A stretch of DNA of 64,000 nucleotides from Aaosphaeria pasadenensis (lineage: Eukaryota > Ascomycota > Dothideomycetes > Pleosporales): positions 248,001 to 312,000 of the forward strand of contig JAKLMB010000028.1 of assembly GCA_022813625.1 (NCBI GenBank). Reading direction: 5' to 3'. Both the position numbers and the translations under genes were made by a program. The notes beneath the pieces are model-generated. The model did not search any database, was not told the origin of the DNA, and was given only the letters and a program-made list of their open reading frames with translations. Below, piece by piece: positions 31,512 to 44,499 of this stretch. Numbering within the stretch: the stretch's first letter is position 1; each line of letters begins with the position of its first letter.

Positions 31512-34500
31512 ATGACGATGGTCCGGCAATACCCCCCGCAACCGCAGCCCTTACTCTCCCCATATAACAACCCCCCTCCCTCACCGAACGGTACGCTCCT
31601 TCGAAATGCATCCGGTTTCGACCAAGTCGGCTTGTCCCAACAGCTACGGCCGCAGCAATATGCCCATCCACTCTCCCGTCACAACTCTTATCATTCTCAA
31701 GGGTCCGCCTCGGATCGAAGTAATGACCGATCCAAACCGCCGGAACACATGCTGCGCCGGAAGACACCTAATGGCATACTGTCAGCCGCCTATGACGGGA
31801 CTTCTGTTGAGCAGACTGATAAGCCGCATGCGACGAAACATATATTGCTTCCCGTAACTGCAGATTCCAACGTGCCGTACAACTTTAAGCCAGAACTTCC
31901 TATAAGATCCCCCACAGCAAAGATCAATTTCAATCGAATACACCAGGATCAACCTTCGGAATGGAGCCCCAGCTTATACTTCGAAACAGGTTCAGGAAGG
32001 GGCCACGAAATGTTCAACAGCGGCCCACATACATTAACACAGATCGATTCTATGCTCAACCAGATACCCCCCTTACAACCTCCGTTGCAATACCCCCTTC
32101 ACGGCTATCCTTTCGGTGGGGCACCAGGGCCGTTGATACAAGATCCTTTAAACCCGACTGTCTCCAACGACCAAGGCCCATTCGGTCCTTACTGGCATGA
32201 CGGAACCTTCATTCCTTATCAGCCTGCAGCTTTACGAGATGCTAGATTCTATCCACACCACGGCCATGGCTGGCCCACGCCCCAGTGGCCGGCTCATAAT
32301 GCAGCAGTTCCTCCTATGAATAATTTCCAGCAAAATCAATTCCAATTTAATCAGCCACCCCATTCTTACGGGAACATCCCCAGACCGTTCGATTACTCAA
32401 TGCCTTATCCCGCCCCTCGCAATCATTCGATCGATTATCACTCTCAACGGAATGCCGTGCCGGTTGCTCAACGTCCTGCTCCCGACTATGGTCTATCGTC
32501 GTCTGGTCAAACCACTCCTGTCGCCGATCAAACACCTGCAACCACCCCTTTAGCAGAGTTCGGGCCGCACTCACTGAACGCACAGACAAGGGAAAAGGTG
32601 TTTGCATGGGCGCATACGGTCTACATCGATCTTCTGAAGTATCTTCAATCAACTCGGAAGTCTAGTTCGAATGCTCGGCATCCTAACGGCCACCAACAGC
32701 ACGTCCGTCCTCACATATATCCCAGGCCCCCTAGGCAACCCGGCGCAAACTTTAATAACACCTCGACCAACGACACCACCCAGAGCTCTACGCAGTTGAC
32801 GGTGAACAACCAAGCTCCAGCAATAGACACCCAGAGGCCAGTCCAAACTCAGCCACCCTTTAACAGCCGGCCCCATTTTGTCCACGGTCGCTCTGCATCT
32901 GCTGTGTCTCAATGGCCGAATGTACCCCAGCAACCTTATCAAAACAATGGTCAACATGGCATGTATCCGCCTGTTCCTGGAATGGAGCCTATGCGGCCGT
33001 TACGGCGCATGTCTGGGACTACCATTACTGGTGTCCAACAGAGCATGCGCCTCGAAACTCCACCAAGCATGACCGCCGCATCTGCCCTGGACGCCATCAA
33101 CAAGCACTGCGAGGAGAGCAAATGGCAATGGATTGATGGTATATTATTGGGTGGGTGCCTTGCCTATGCTTTGGGTGATTACCAGAAGGCACAAGAATGG
33201 TACAAACACATTCTAAAACTAGACAAAGAGTAAGTTTTAATTTCATACTAAATGCCAACTACGATTAACACTTCTAGCCACGTCGAAGCGACGTCGAATC
33301 TTGCAGCAACATTACTCGCCCTCCAGCAGAAACATGAGGCCGAGTGCCACTGGAGGAGAGCTGTTAAGCTTCGCCCGAGTTATTTCGAAGCCGTTGAACA
33401 TCTCATTGGCCTTCTCTGTGGTGACCATCGTGGCCAAGAGGCAGTCCAGATTATTGGAGAGGTGGAGAGATCATTGCGATTTACCAAGAAAAAGGACCTT
33501 GTCCGAACCACTGGAACACACAGCGAGCGCTCCGATTCCTCGGTCAGCGAGTCTACTAGCATTTCAGAGGTTTCGGATAAACCGGTCTTCGAATACGATG
33601 CAGACAATGACTCCAACGACAGGGATCTTGATGAACTCCCTGGCTCTGACCAACCAGGTTTTGGCTCTAGCGGCTTTGCCATCCCCGGATCCGAGAATGG
33701 CCGCATGCTCGCCTTAATCCACGCAAAGGGTAATATGCTTTATGCTCTTGGTGATAATGCTGGCGCTGCCAGAGCATTTGAGAATGCTGTTTTAATTGGT
33801 GCTGGTCTTCAAGTCCAAGGAATCAGTGGCTTGATCAAGCACATCCTTTCTGTCGTCGGCTACGATGCATCGGAACGTTCGCCTGGTGGTCGCCAAATTC
33901 CTCCCTCGACCGATCCCATTCTTCTTCATCCTGACCCGGCGTTGAAGACTGCACAGCTATGCTTCCCTCCTCATGGCGACCTTCCCGGCCTCAAATATGT
34001 CTCAAGCGAAGGTATGGCACGGAAGGCTGCCATATCAACCACGAGCAACTCGCTACTTTCTCTCGCGAAGATTTTCCAAGATGGTATGGCAACCAACTCA
34101 CCCAAGGCCTCCGCCTATCAAACAACGTATGGAGTTCGGGAAATTCTTGCCTTGTACTACCTGTCTCTTTCGCTCCAGCCTAGCCCATCCACAGCGAACA
34201 ACGTCGGTATCCTTTTGGCGAGTGTTCAGCAGGCCGCCCCTTCGAAACATATTCCAGTATCCGCTCCCATGATGAAGCCGCAAATCCCAGGACTTGTCCC
34301 CGGTAGCGGTATCGCACTGGCACTAGCATACTATAATTACGGACTGCTGCTTGACTCGCGCCATGCGCACTTGTACACCAACCTTGGAAGTCTGCTCAAG
34401 GACATTGGCCAGCTTGATGTTGCCATCCAAATGTACGAGCAAGCCGTACAATGCGACGGAAACTTTGATATCGCTCTTGCCAATCTCGCAAACGCCGTGA

Positions 34501-36598
34501 AGGACAAAGGCCGGATTAGTGACGCAATTTTGTACTACAAACGAGCTGTGAAGGCAAGCCCCGAGTTCGCCGAGGCGGTTTGTGGTCTTGCGAATGCTTT
34601 GAACTCCGTCTGTGGCTGGACTGGTCGAGGTGGGATTGCGGCGGAGGGTGGTTCTCGCGATCGCTGGCACGTCAATGAACAGGGTATGCTCTTGGATGCT
34701 ACATTACGGGGCGCTTCAAGCTCTGGCTGGATCAAGCGTGTGGTCGATCTCGTGGAAAAGCAGCTCGCAGATGGAGAGGATTGGGGCCGAGGGATGATGG
34801 ATGAAAGATTCATGAAGGACATGCTTCGGCCTCTCGCGTTGGGCGAAAGCGATGTCGGCAGTATCAAGGAAAAGCAACAAAGCATGGTCAAAACTCTCCT
34901 TGGATGGAGAGGGCAGAAGTGGGAAGGAGCCCGCATTGTTCGTTTGGTTGAGCGTGCCATCAAGCGCTTGACCTGGCAATGGTATCAAGACCGCTACAAG
35001 AAGGGCGATGGCCGCGGCCGGCAGCTCGTTCTGGCGAACTATCGCAGGCCTCAGTTGCCTTCGTCCTTGACGGTTCCTGCCGCCCCTACTGTTCTGCCTT
35101 TCCACACATTCACTTGTCCCATGTCCGCCAAACAGATTCGCCTCATTTCGCAACGAAATGGTCTCCGCATTTCCTCCTCGACATTGAAGGCCCCTTGGTT
35201 GCCAGCTACTGTTTTCGAACCCCCGCCTCCACCGGCCCCGTATCTTCGGGTTGGATATGTGTCTTCCGACTTCAACAATCATCCGCTCGCCCACCTTATG
35301 CAGTCAGTTTTTGGTCTTCACGACCCGCAACGAGTCAAAGCCATATGTTACGCCACCACGGCAAGCGACGGATCTATCCACAGACAGCAGATTGAGAAGG
35401 AAGCCCCGGTGTTCTACGATGCCAGTAGCTGGCCAGCGGAGCGACTTGTGAACCAAATCATTCGCGATCGCATCCATATTCTCATCAACCTCAATGGCTA
35501 TACTAGGGGTGCCAGAAATGAGGTCTTTGCAGCACGTCCCGCACCTATTCAGATGTCCTTCATGGGCTTTGCGGGAACGCTCGGTGCTGATTGGTGCGAC
35601 TATCTGCTTGCAGACGAGACTGCGGTTCCGACTGATACTCTGCGACCCTGGCGCCGCAACATTGACATGGAAGATCAGCTCGTTGACGAAAACAGCGGAG
35701 GCTCCGATGAGAATTGGATTTATGGCGAAAACATCATTTACTGCCGCGATACCTTCTTCTGCTGCGATCACAGACAAAGCGCCCCAGATGCTACTGGACG
35801 TCAGCTCACCTGGGAGGAAGAACAACAAAGAAGGTGGGCCATGCGAAAGGAATTATTTCCCAATCTCCCTGATGATGCCATCATCCTTGGAAATTTCAAT
35901 CAGCTCTATAAGGTAAGGGAATTGAATTCATGCCAACTTGCAGTCCTAACATAATCTAGATTGAGCCTACGACTTTCCGCACTTGGCTACGTATCCTGCA
36001 AAGGCTACCCAAAGCTATTCTCTGGCTTCTACGTTTCCCAGATCTTGGTGAAACGAATCTCAAACAAACCGCACTCATGTGGGCTGGCCCTGAAGTCGCC
36101 TCCCGTATCATGTTTACCGACGTTGCGCAAAAACATCAACATATTGCACGTGCTCGTGTCTGCGATCTTTTCCTTGACACACCTGAGTGCAATGCCCACA
36201 CGACTGCTGCAGATGTTCTTTGGTCGGGTACCCCGCTGCTTACTCTTCCCCGCTACAAGTACAAGATGTGTTCAAGGATGGCTGCATCTATCTTGAAGGG
36301 CGCTTTACCCAGTAATGAAGAGGGCAAGAAGGCTTCATTAGATCTTGTTGCCACTGGCGAGGAAGATTACGAAGAAAAGGCAGTCCGCCTAGTTAATGAT
36401 TGCGTCTACCGCGGCTATAGAGTCACCGGCCGCTTAGGCCAGCTCAGAAAGCTTCTTTACGAAGCTCGATGGACCAGCGCCCTCTTCGACACCAAAAGAT
36501 GGGTCCGTGATCTTGAAGAAGCGTACGGAATCGCATGGAAGAAGTGGGAAGGTGGCACTGGCGGAGACATCTGGCTGCAGCCACAGAGGGGGTGGTGA
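31512..36598 (+). CDS. O-GlcNAc transferase-like protein (GT41, TPR plus catalytic domain)
   Basis: Three exons (31512-33229, 33278-35912, 35960-36598) give 1663 residues. Residues 1-525 are a Gln/Pro/Asn-rich disordered extension. TPR repeats follow (about 526-670 and 870-1000), for example LAYALGDYQKAQEWYKHILK, LYTNLGSLLKDIGQLDVAIQ and AILYYKRAVKASPEFAEAV. An acidic Ser/Asp linker lies between the TPR blocks. The catalytic half (about 1205-1655) has LRVGYVSSDFNNHPLAHLMQ, ILINLNGYTRGARNEVFAAR, PAPIQMSFMGFAGTLG, NFNQLYKIEP, and HTTAADVLWSGTPLLTLP. NFNQLYKIEP contains the lysine equivalent to the catalytic/UDP-binding Lys of human OGT. The family adds O-linked GlcNAc (or fucose, in SPINDLY) to Ser/Thr of nuclear and cytosolic proteins. 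Sugar specificity cannot be read from sequence. Both introns are very short (48 and 47 nt); the second falls immediately after that lysine codon. Confidence 0.92.
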
Positions 36599-37635
36599 GA
36601 GGTACGAAGGTGTCGTTAGTCGCAAGGCTGTATACATATCATCTTTCCATTCTCTTCGGCATCCAGGACACTTTCAAGTGTCCGACTTCTTGCATTCGGA
36701 TAATGTTGAAGTGGTAAACGCGGAGGACAATTGAGTTTATTGCGATTTTTGCGCGGCGTGCATTTTCCCCGAACATGTTAACTTTCCCCCCAAAGTTCTC
36801 ATGCTCGCTATACCCCAAGGAAAGCTTTTTTGTTTCAGTCTTGTTTTTTCATCATGTCATTCAAAGGAGTTTCTCGTGAAATGGGGGGAGGAGCCGACAT
36901 TGGATATTCGGGCATCCGCTCTGGCATTTCTCTTTTTTTTTAACTATTATTATCCCAATCCCCAACACCTATAATGGGGCCATTGTACATGTCGGGCATT
37001 TCTTGTGGAGTTTTCAACACGCCAATCGTGTGTCTCGGGATGACACTGGCAAGATCCTAAGGGGTTTTATCTCTGGGACTGAATCAATGAAGCATTTCTT
37101 CGCGCAAAGGCGCGATTCACCTCCCTCATATTTGGTCATTGCCCAAGGATTATTAAAGGTGTTACGTGAACTTGAGTGAAATCTGATGATTGATATTCGA
37201 AAATAAGAATACTAGACGACTTTAAGAGGAAATTTGCCTTTGATGTTGGAATAGTGAAGTCATGAAATAAAGTTGTGGTGAGTGAAAGGAACCCGTTTGT
37301 TCATCTGCTTCACCGCGTGTGAATGAATGGTTGGGATGGCACGCTTAGTCAGCCATCCACTCCTGCCCTGTGGAACCGCTTTCACCCAATGCTCCGTCCC
37401 GCAGAAGCTCCCTCGCCGTGAATAATTATTTGCCCACCAGTTGAGCAACACCACCAACAATCAAAAAGACCGGAGCTTCCAAGGCCGTCTGCAAACACTT
37501 TACCTTCCAACATCAATGCAAACAGACTCAGCGCCCGACATACCCAATTTCCATGTGCGCAATCCCTAAACGAACACACGCCGCCACTATCGTCCGCCCC
37601 TCCACCTGCGCGGGTTGGCCTTCCTTACTACCACA
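36599..37635. other. Intergenic region between the OGT-like gene and UPF2
   Basis: It holds the OGT 3' flank, an AT-rich zone with a T-run near 36931-36943, and the UPF2 promoter. No gene or RNA recognised. Confidence 0.6.
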
Positions 37636-40600
37636 ATGGAGAGGCAGCGGAAGCGTACGTACGACCCAGCCATTACATTAATTGCCTTTATTGACACTCA
37701 CCAGGAGAGCTCCGCGAGCTGAATACCAGGGCCTGGGCCGGAGATCAAGGTAAATGACCCACCCGCTGCTCCCATATACCCCACATTGTCCCTGCCCTCT
37801 CTCTACGTTACCGTATGCTAAACCGTCCGTCTTCTGTCCCTTAAAAAGATGTCTTCCCCGTCCAAGGATCCCTCGATTCGTCCATGAAGAAGAACACCGC
37901 GTTCATCAAGCGACTCCGGACCGCCATCACCGCGTCCTCGCAGTCGCAGTTCGTGCAGGAGATCCGCACCCTCTCGCTCCACAAGTACCTCTCCGAGATC
38001 ATCTCCGCCTGCTACGAGGGGCTCTGCAAGCTCAAGTCGCCCGGCGAGATCGCCGCGGGCGTCGAGGTCGTCAGCGCGCTGCACCAGCGGTTCGGCCCCG
38101 AGGAGTTCACGGGGTACATTGCGTGGTACATTGGGCGCGGGCTGAGCACGCCGGACCGGTCGCAGCTGAAGACGCTGACGCAGGAGGTGCGGGAGCGGGA
38201 GGAGAAGGAAAGGTTGGCGAGGCAGAGGGTGCTGCTGAGGGTTATGACGGAGTTGTGGCTTGTGTCGGTGCTGAGGACGCTGGACGACGTCGCGAGGCCT
38301 GAGGAGGCGGGTAAGGGCAAGGAGAATGTGAAGTTGGTGGAGAGCTCCTCCTCCGGGAAGGCGAAGCCGGCTGCTGCTGCGAGTGGACGCACGGATAATG
38401 GCGATGCGGAGCCGTTTCCGCTCGAGGTCTTGAAGGACATGCTAGGTCATGACCGTGAGCATGCGAATTTGCCGCTGGTTGTTATCTTCGTCAAGGCGTT
38501 TGCGTGGGATATACTCGGCGCGAGGACTTCGTCGGCGGAGGGCCGCAAGACGGTGAATGAAGATGGGAGCACGACTGCGGAGAAGAACGATGAGACTTCT
38601 GCAAACGAGGAGGATGAAGCTGCCACGCTCGATCCGCCGATCATTTCCCCGGAGCTACAGCAGCGGTTCAGGAATATATTGACTAGATACTTCGAAGACG
38701 TGAAAGCACACCTGGTGCGCGACCAGAAGCACCTGACGAACCAGGGCCGAAAGAACGCGGAGGCTTACGTCAAATCTGGGGAGGTATTCGAGGACCGACA
38801 GGCCAACTACGAAAAGCAGATCAAGGCCCAGGACAAACTTTCCGCGAACGCCCAGGTTTTGGCCGATGCTTTGGGTGCGGAAATGCCGGATCTCAAAGAG
38901 AAGGATAGCTCGGCTTCCGCTGGCGATGGTTCCATCGGACTTATCAAGGCTGGCGATTATCTGCGGGGACAGGGTGATGGACCCGGTATCTGGGAAGACG
39001 AGGAGGAGCGTAGATTCTACGAGAACTTGATTGATCTGAAAGACCGAGTGCCTGGAATTCTGCTAGAGGAGCCCAAGAAGAAGAAGCCGGATACCGATGA
39101 ACAGGTTGGCAAGAAACAAGAGCCCATAGAAGGAAAAGAAAAGGTTGATGTTGCTGCTGAGGCCAAAGCTGTTGAGGCTGAGGAACAATCTACGGCGATA
39201 GCGAACAAGTCCGTCGGCGCCCAAGTCGACGCTATACTTGCGAGACTCCCCGAATTGAATTCGAAGGATACAGTCGATCAGGCCGCGATGGATTTCTGCT
39301 TCTTGAACTCCAAGGCTTCTCGTAATCGACTCATCAAGGCTGTTCAGGAGATTCCAAAAGGACGTTCGGACCTACTGCCCCTCTACTCTAGGCTCATCGC
39401 AACACTTAGCAAGTATATGCCAGATGTCGCCCAGGGTCTTGTCTCATATCTCGACGAGGAGTTCCGCAGCCTTCAGCGTCGCAAATCGAAAGATTTCCTA
39501 GGACAGGTTCGGACTCAGAATGTTCGTTATCTTGCGGAATTGACCAAGTTCGGGGTCGTTCCTGAGCATGTCATTTTCCACTGCCTGAAGGTCAGCCTTG
39601 ACGATTTCTCGCGGATGAACATCGAAATCATTTGCAATTTGTTGGAGAACTGCGGTCGCTATTTGCTGCGCAATCCGGAGACGTCCCCGCGTATGGTTTC
39701 TTTCCTTGAGACTCTCCAAAGGAAGAAGACCGCTCAAGTTCTGGGCCAGCAGGAACGCATGCTGATTGAGAATGCGATGTACTACGTAAACCCACCCGAG
39801 CGTGCAGCCATCGAGCAGAAGGAGAGAACCCCAGTCGAGCTTTTCATGCGCAAGCTTATGTACTCCGACCTAACACGGCGCACCCTCGACAAGACCGTCA
39901 AACAGATTCGCAAGATGCACTGGGAGGAGGCAGAGATCTTCAATCTCCTGCACAAGATCTTCTCCAAGCCAGGCAAGATCAAGTACAGCAACATCCACCA
40001 CCTTGCGGTCATTCTTGGGAGCATTGACAAGTATCATCGGGACTTCACAGTGTCGGTCATCGACGATGTTCTTGAGTCGATTACCTTTGGTCTGGAATTG
40101 AATGATTTCAAGTTCAATCAGCGACGTATCGCGGAGGTCAAGTATCTTGGCGAGTTGTACATCTACCGAATGGTCGATTCTCCCTTGATCTTTGACACGC
40201 TCTACAAGTTGCTCAACTACGGCTACCAGGGCGGCTATGCTCGTCTCGACATATTGAATCCTCTCGATCTCCCGGATGATTACTTCCGCATCCGCCTAGT
40301 CTGCAATCTCTTGGAGACGTGTGGCATGTACTACGACAAGGGCGCCGCAAAGAAGAAGCTCGATTTCTTCTTGACCTACTTCCAGTACTACATTTGCACA
40401 AAGGAGGCACTTCCAATGGACGTGGAGTTCATCATTCAAGACGCATTTGCGTTGACCCGGCCCCAATGGAAGCTCATCACGAACCTAGAGGAAGCATCAC
40501 ACATCTTCGCCGAGGCGGTCAAACAGAACTATCAGCCTTCGGCCGCAGACCGTCCAGTCGAGCAGGATGACGATGATGTTTCTGCGTCTGATGATGACGT

Positions 40601-41392
40601 CGACGGTCCGGACGACGATGATGTAGCAGCTGATGAGGATGATGATAAGTCTTCTGCTGAGGAAGACGAGGTATGTTTTCTGCCCCAGTATGTGACAATA
40701 TATCTGACACGCAATAGAACTCCGGAGACGACGAACCGGTCCAGCGAGTTTCCGACGACGAAGAAGAACAAATCATCGTCACTCGTCAAGAAGACGAGCG
40801 CGACCCCGAAGCCGACGCAGAGTTCGATCGCGAGCTCGCCAAGCTCATGTCTGAGAGCGTGGAGTCGCGCAAGTTCGAACGCAAGCCCGTGTTCGACGTG
40901 CCGCTTCCCATGCGTCGCGCGCCTCGCGAGGCCGCCGTGAACGCCGAGGACAGCGGCAGCGAAGCGCCTCCCCCTCCCCCACCCGCTCCCACCAATACGA
41001 TGAAATTCTCCCTCCTCAGCAAGCGCGGCAACAAGACGCAGACGCGCTCCATCGACCTGCCCTCCGACTCCACCTTCGCCGTCGCCATGCGCAGCAAGCA
41101 GCAAGCCGAGAAGGAAGAGCAACAACGCATCAAGAACCTCGTCCTCAACTACGATCTTCGCGATGACAACGACGCAGATGGTGACTCACCTTTTCTTTAC
41201 ACCCTCCAACCCAACTTCAACAAGTTTCAACCCCGTACTAAATCATCTCAAGGTCTGGAGAAGACGCACAACGTCTACGCGCAGCCCCGCGTCGACAAGG
41301 CGGGGAATAATCGCACGAACCAGCGCGCGAGGAAGTTGCAGCTCAGCGATGTCAATTGGTATGATACTGTTCCTGTCAAATCTCGTTCTTAG
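37636..41392 (+). CDS. nmd2: UPF2/NMD2, nonsense-mediated mRNA decay factor
   Basis: Exons 37636-37654, 37705-37749, 37849-40670, 40718-41180 and 41253-41392 give 1162 residues; keeping the last in-frame intron would give 1186. The 19-nt first exon encodes MERQRK plus the first base of the next codon. Three MIF4G domains follow. The first starts near residue 34 (MKKNTAFIKRLRTAI). The second is near 480-640 (AILARLPELNSKDTVDQAAM). The third is near 680-900 (RTPVELFMRKLMYSDLTRRT, SNIHHLAVILGSIDKYHRDF). An Asp/Glu-rich stretch (about 926-965) precedes the UPF1-binding region FDRELAKLMSESVESRKFER and KPVFDVPLPMRR. Family role: UPF2 bridges UPF1 and UPF3 to trigger decay of transcripts with premature stops. 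The terminal part (LQLSDVNWYDTVP) resembles other fungal UPF2 C-termini. Whether 41181-41252 is intron is the only doubtful point. Confidence 0.93.
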
Positions 41393-41414
41393 TCTTTGAG
41401 GCTGAGACTGTTTC

Positions 41415-41457
<43 letters not shown>

Positions 41458-42483
41458 AATTTTCTTAAACTCTCAAACGCCTCCATATACCCCCTTTCTC
41501 TCATCGGTTTTTCTACGGCAACTTTTCTCTACGTCTTCATGTTTTTCGACTTTCTCAACTTCAACTTCATCTTAATCATGCGTCACCTGCGACAAAACGC
41601 CAGACAGCACATACGCGCCTTCATGCAACCATTCAACTAATACACATACGCCATTAGGACCTGATCCTCGATGCTGGTCTGAAGTAAATTCAATATCTAC
41701 TCGACCACTGTATCGCGTACACGGTGCATACCTTGGTGCCGTCTTGCCGGCTACCCAAGCAACCCCATCCGACAGAGCATTCTCCCTTTGGGCAGTATCG
41801 AAAGTCAAAGTCATACTTAGTCGCTCAGTGGCATACACCTACCTACCTGCATTGACGACTCTCAACCGCAGGAAGCAACTCGTTCCTGTTACGATTCGCA
41901 ATGTCATACGGCTTGCGATGTGGTGCGTATACGCTCTCAAGTCCCCTTCAAATCAATTTCGTTACCGAACCAAGGGGAGGCAAAAGAACTGCAGTGCAGA
42001 GGGCGTCAAGCAATGTGGAAAGGCATGGTGGAAAGGCATGGTGGAGGGAGGTTAACCTTTACAGCTTACTTTGCATACGATATGGAATGCTCCCTTCGTG
42101 TCTTCACTCTTTTCGCCCTGCTCCGTCAAGGGGCAAAGAGAGGATTGAGGGGATGGTGGGTTGGTTCTTAGCAAGCATTCATGGTTTAACATACGAAAAG
42201 GCTGGGCGGTGGAAGAGTTTAGGTAGCTGTAGAGTTTTTAATTTGAGGAATGGAGATTGGGATTTTGATGGTTTGGTGATTGTGGATGTTGTGTGTGATG
42301 TGATGATTGACATGCAGTTGTCACTGAAGTCGAATATTCGCCTTCGGGTCTTTGTGACGAGTTTTATCACTGGTTGAGGTATCGGTTTCCTGATTCCCTT
42401 TTAGCTCTAACGTATAAGCAAGGTGGTATATCGCATCTGAGGCTCATTGAACCACATATATACAAATATCAAACATCATCCAT
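41393..42483. other. Convergent 3' flanks of UPF2 and L2HGDH
   Basis: It starts with a (TC)n tract and holds no convincing gene. The open frame 41901-42377 is not protein-like. Confidence 0.6.
41419..41452. repeat. (TC)n dinucleotide microsatellite in the UPF2 3' flank
   Basis: Seventeen TC units read directly, 27 bp after the UPF2 stop codon. Confidence 0.95.
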
Positions 42484-44037
42484 CTACTTATACAACAACC
42501 TCTCCACCTCCTCCGCAATCGCCAACGAACTCGTCAGTCCCGGACTCTCAATCCCCAACAGATTGACAAACCCCTCAAACCCCTCCTCCTTCTCGATATA
42601 AAAATCCAAAAACCCACCTCCCTTCGCCCCCGCAAGCGCCCCCGACCTCCCCAACTTCGGCCTAATCCCCACATAATCCAACCCCACAGCCTCCCTATCA
42701 ATCCCCGGCAGATACGTCTGAATCTCATCGAGCGCGGGCTCCAGATTCCTCGCCGACACCGTATAATCCGTCGGATCGTCCGTCCACTCGACATCCGGCC
42801 CAAACCTCACCCTCCCCCCCATATCAAGCGTAAGATGCGTGCCCAACCCTCCATGCCCGGGCACGGGAGCCGGATACACCAGCACCTTCGGCTTCGGGGC
42901 ACCCTTCGCATACGAGAAATACGTGCCCTTCGCATAAAACGCCTTCCTCCTCCTCTCCTCAGGCAAAATCATATTCGAAATATCAATCGCCGCCAACCCC
43001 CCCGAATTCACCACCACTTCCGCCGTCACAGTCCCCTCCTCCACCGTCCCATCGCTGTAGCTCGACCTCGTCGTGACCTCCCACCCTCCCCTTCCGGAAT
43101 CCACGGGACGGACGCCAACGACGTCGCTACCAACCGCACACACACCCCCCCTCTCCTCAAAGTCACCAAGCAGGAACGTCATCAGCGCATGGCTATCAAC
43201 AATCCCCGTCTCCGGGCTCTCGAGCACGCCCGCCGTAGCGCGGACGTCCGGCTCGCGTCTCCTGGCCTCTTCGTGCGAGAGGAAGCGCGTGGGGACGCCG
43301 AGGAGGTTGCTGAGATCGTGCATGGAGGCGAGGGCGGAGAGCTGGGTGGGGGACTGGGCGACGACCCATTTACCGCAGGCGTGGTGGGGGATTGAGTGCT
43401 GCTGGCAGAGGCGGTAGAGGAGGTGCCGGCCGCGGATGCAGAGGCGGGTTTTGAGGGAGGTGGGACCGTAGTAGAGGCCTGCGTGGATTACCTGGGGGGG
43501 AGGGCGTTAGGGTGGTGTTGTTTGGTTTTAAAAGGGGTGGATATGGGAGGGAGGGAGATTGTGTGGACGGTGGGGGGTTGTGGTGTGAAAGGTGACGGTG
43601 ATGTATCATGGAATTGCTAGCATATTCGTAGCCCTCTTCTTCTTCACTTCTTCCTTGGATTTATATCTCTTTTCCCCTATCTCTTCCTCCCCTTTTGCTT
43701 GCCACAACCCACAACCCACAAACACAATGCCATGAAACCCCAACAAGAAACCTATCTAAACACAAATCTAACAAAGCCAAACACATCAGAACAGAACACA
43801 TCCACGTACCTCAGAGTTCCTCGAACTCGTCTCCGTCCCCACAGCCCCATGCCTCTCAATCAGCACCGTCGACGACCCGTCTCCCCGCGACTGCAGCTGC
43901 CGCGCTACCGCCAGCCCTACCACGCCGCCGCCGATGACCGCGTGCGTGAAGTCGGCGCTGCATCGTGTGCTGTGAGAAAAAAGGCGGGTTTGTGTGCGGA
44001 TGATGCGTGGTGGTGTGACGATGCCACGTGAGAGCAT
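42484..44037 (-). CDS. L-2-hydroxyglutarate dehydrogenase, mitochondrial (FAD-dependent)
   Basis: Two exons (44037-43810 and 43491-42484) give 411 residues. The first about 27 residues are basic, Ser/Arg-rich and lack acidic residues (MLSRGIVTPPRIIRTQTRLF), fitting a mitochondrial presequence. The dinucleotide-binding motif HAVIGGGVVGLAVARQL follows, with Glu61 at the end of strand 2. Then TSSRNSE-VIHAGLYYGPTSLK spans the intron exactly at the DAO-family RNSxVIHAGxYY signature. The C-terminal FAD-contact region has DYVGIRPKLG and GFVNLLGIESPGLTSSLAIA. The family oxidises L-2-hydroxyglutarate to 2-oxoglutarate, repairing a by-product of promiscuous malate dehydrogenase activity. The 318-nt intron (43809-43492) is the longest in the window; I found no further exon in it. 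Confidence 0.92.
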
Positions 44038-44499
44038 TTTTTGGGGAGCGAGCGATGTTCGGAGGGAGATGAGATGATGTGGTTGGTTGTTGAGGGGATT
44101 AGGGGGTTTGCATTGGTGAGAGGGATGGGTAAGAGGGAATTGGGGTTTATGATATTAGAGAATCTAGGTTGTGATGTTTTTTGGTTGGTTTAATTGATAG
44201 ATGATGGTTGATAGTGAGGTTAGCGTGGTGGTTGTTGATGAGATGACGTTGAGTGGTGGGCTTTGGGGCTAGAACTAAATGGGTAAAGACGCTGGGTTAA
44301 TTGGCACTTCATGTGGAGTTTTGTATGGTCTTGCTGCGGACCAGTCTTTTATGAATGTGAGATGTGTTAGAAGAGGGTATGGTATTGGGTGGGAATTGAT
44401 AAGTTGAAGGCGTTGGTATGATGTGGTGTGTATCGCATGTCTGTTGCTTCACGCATGTTGACATCGTTGGACTCGGCTCAGATCTATCTAAATTCATGG

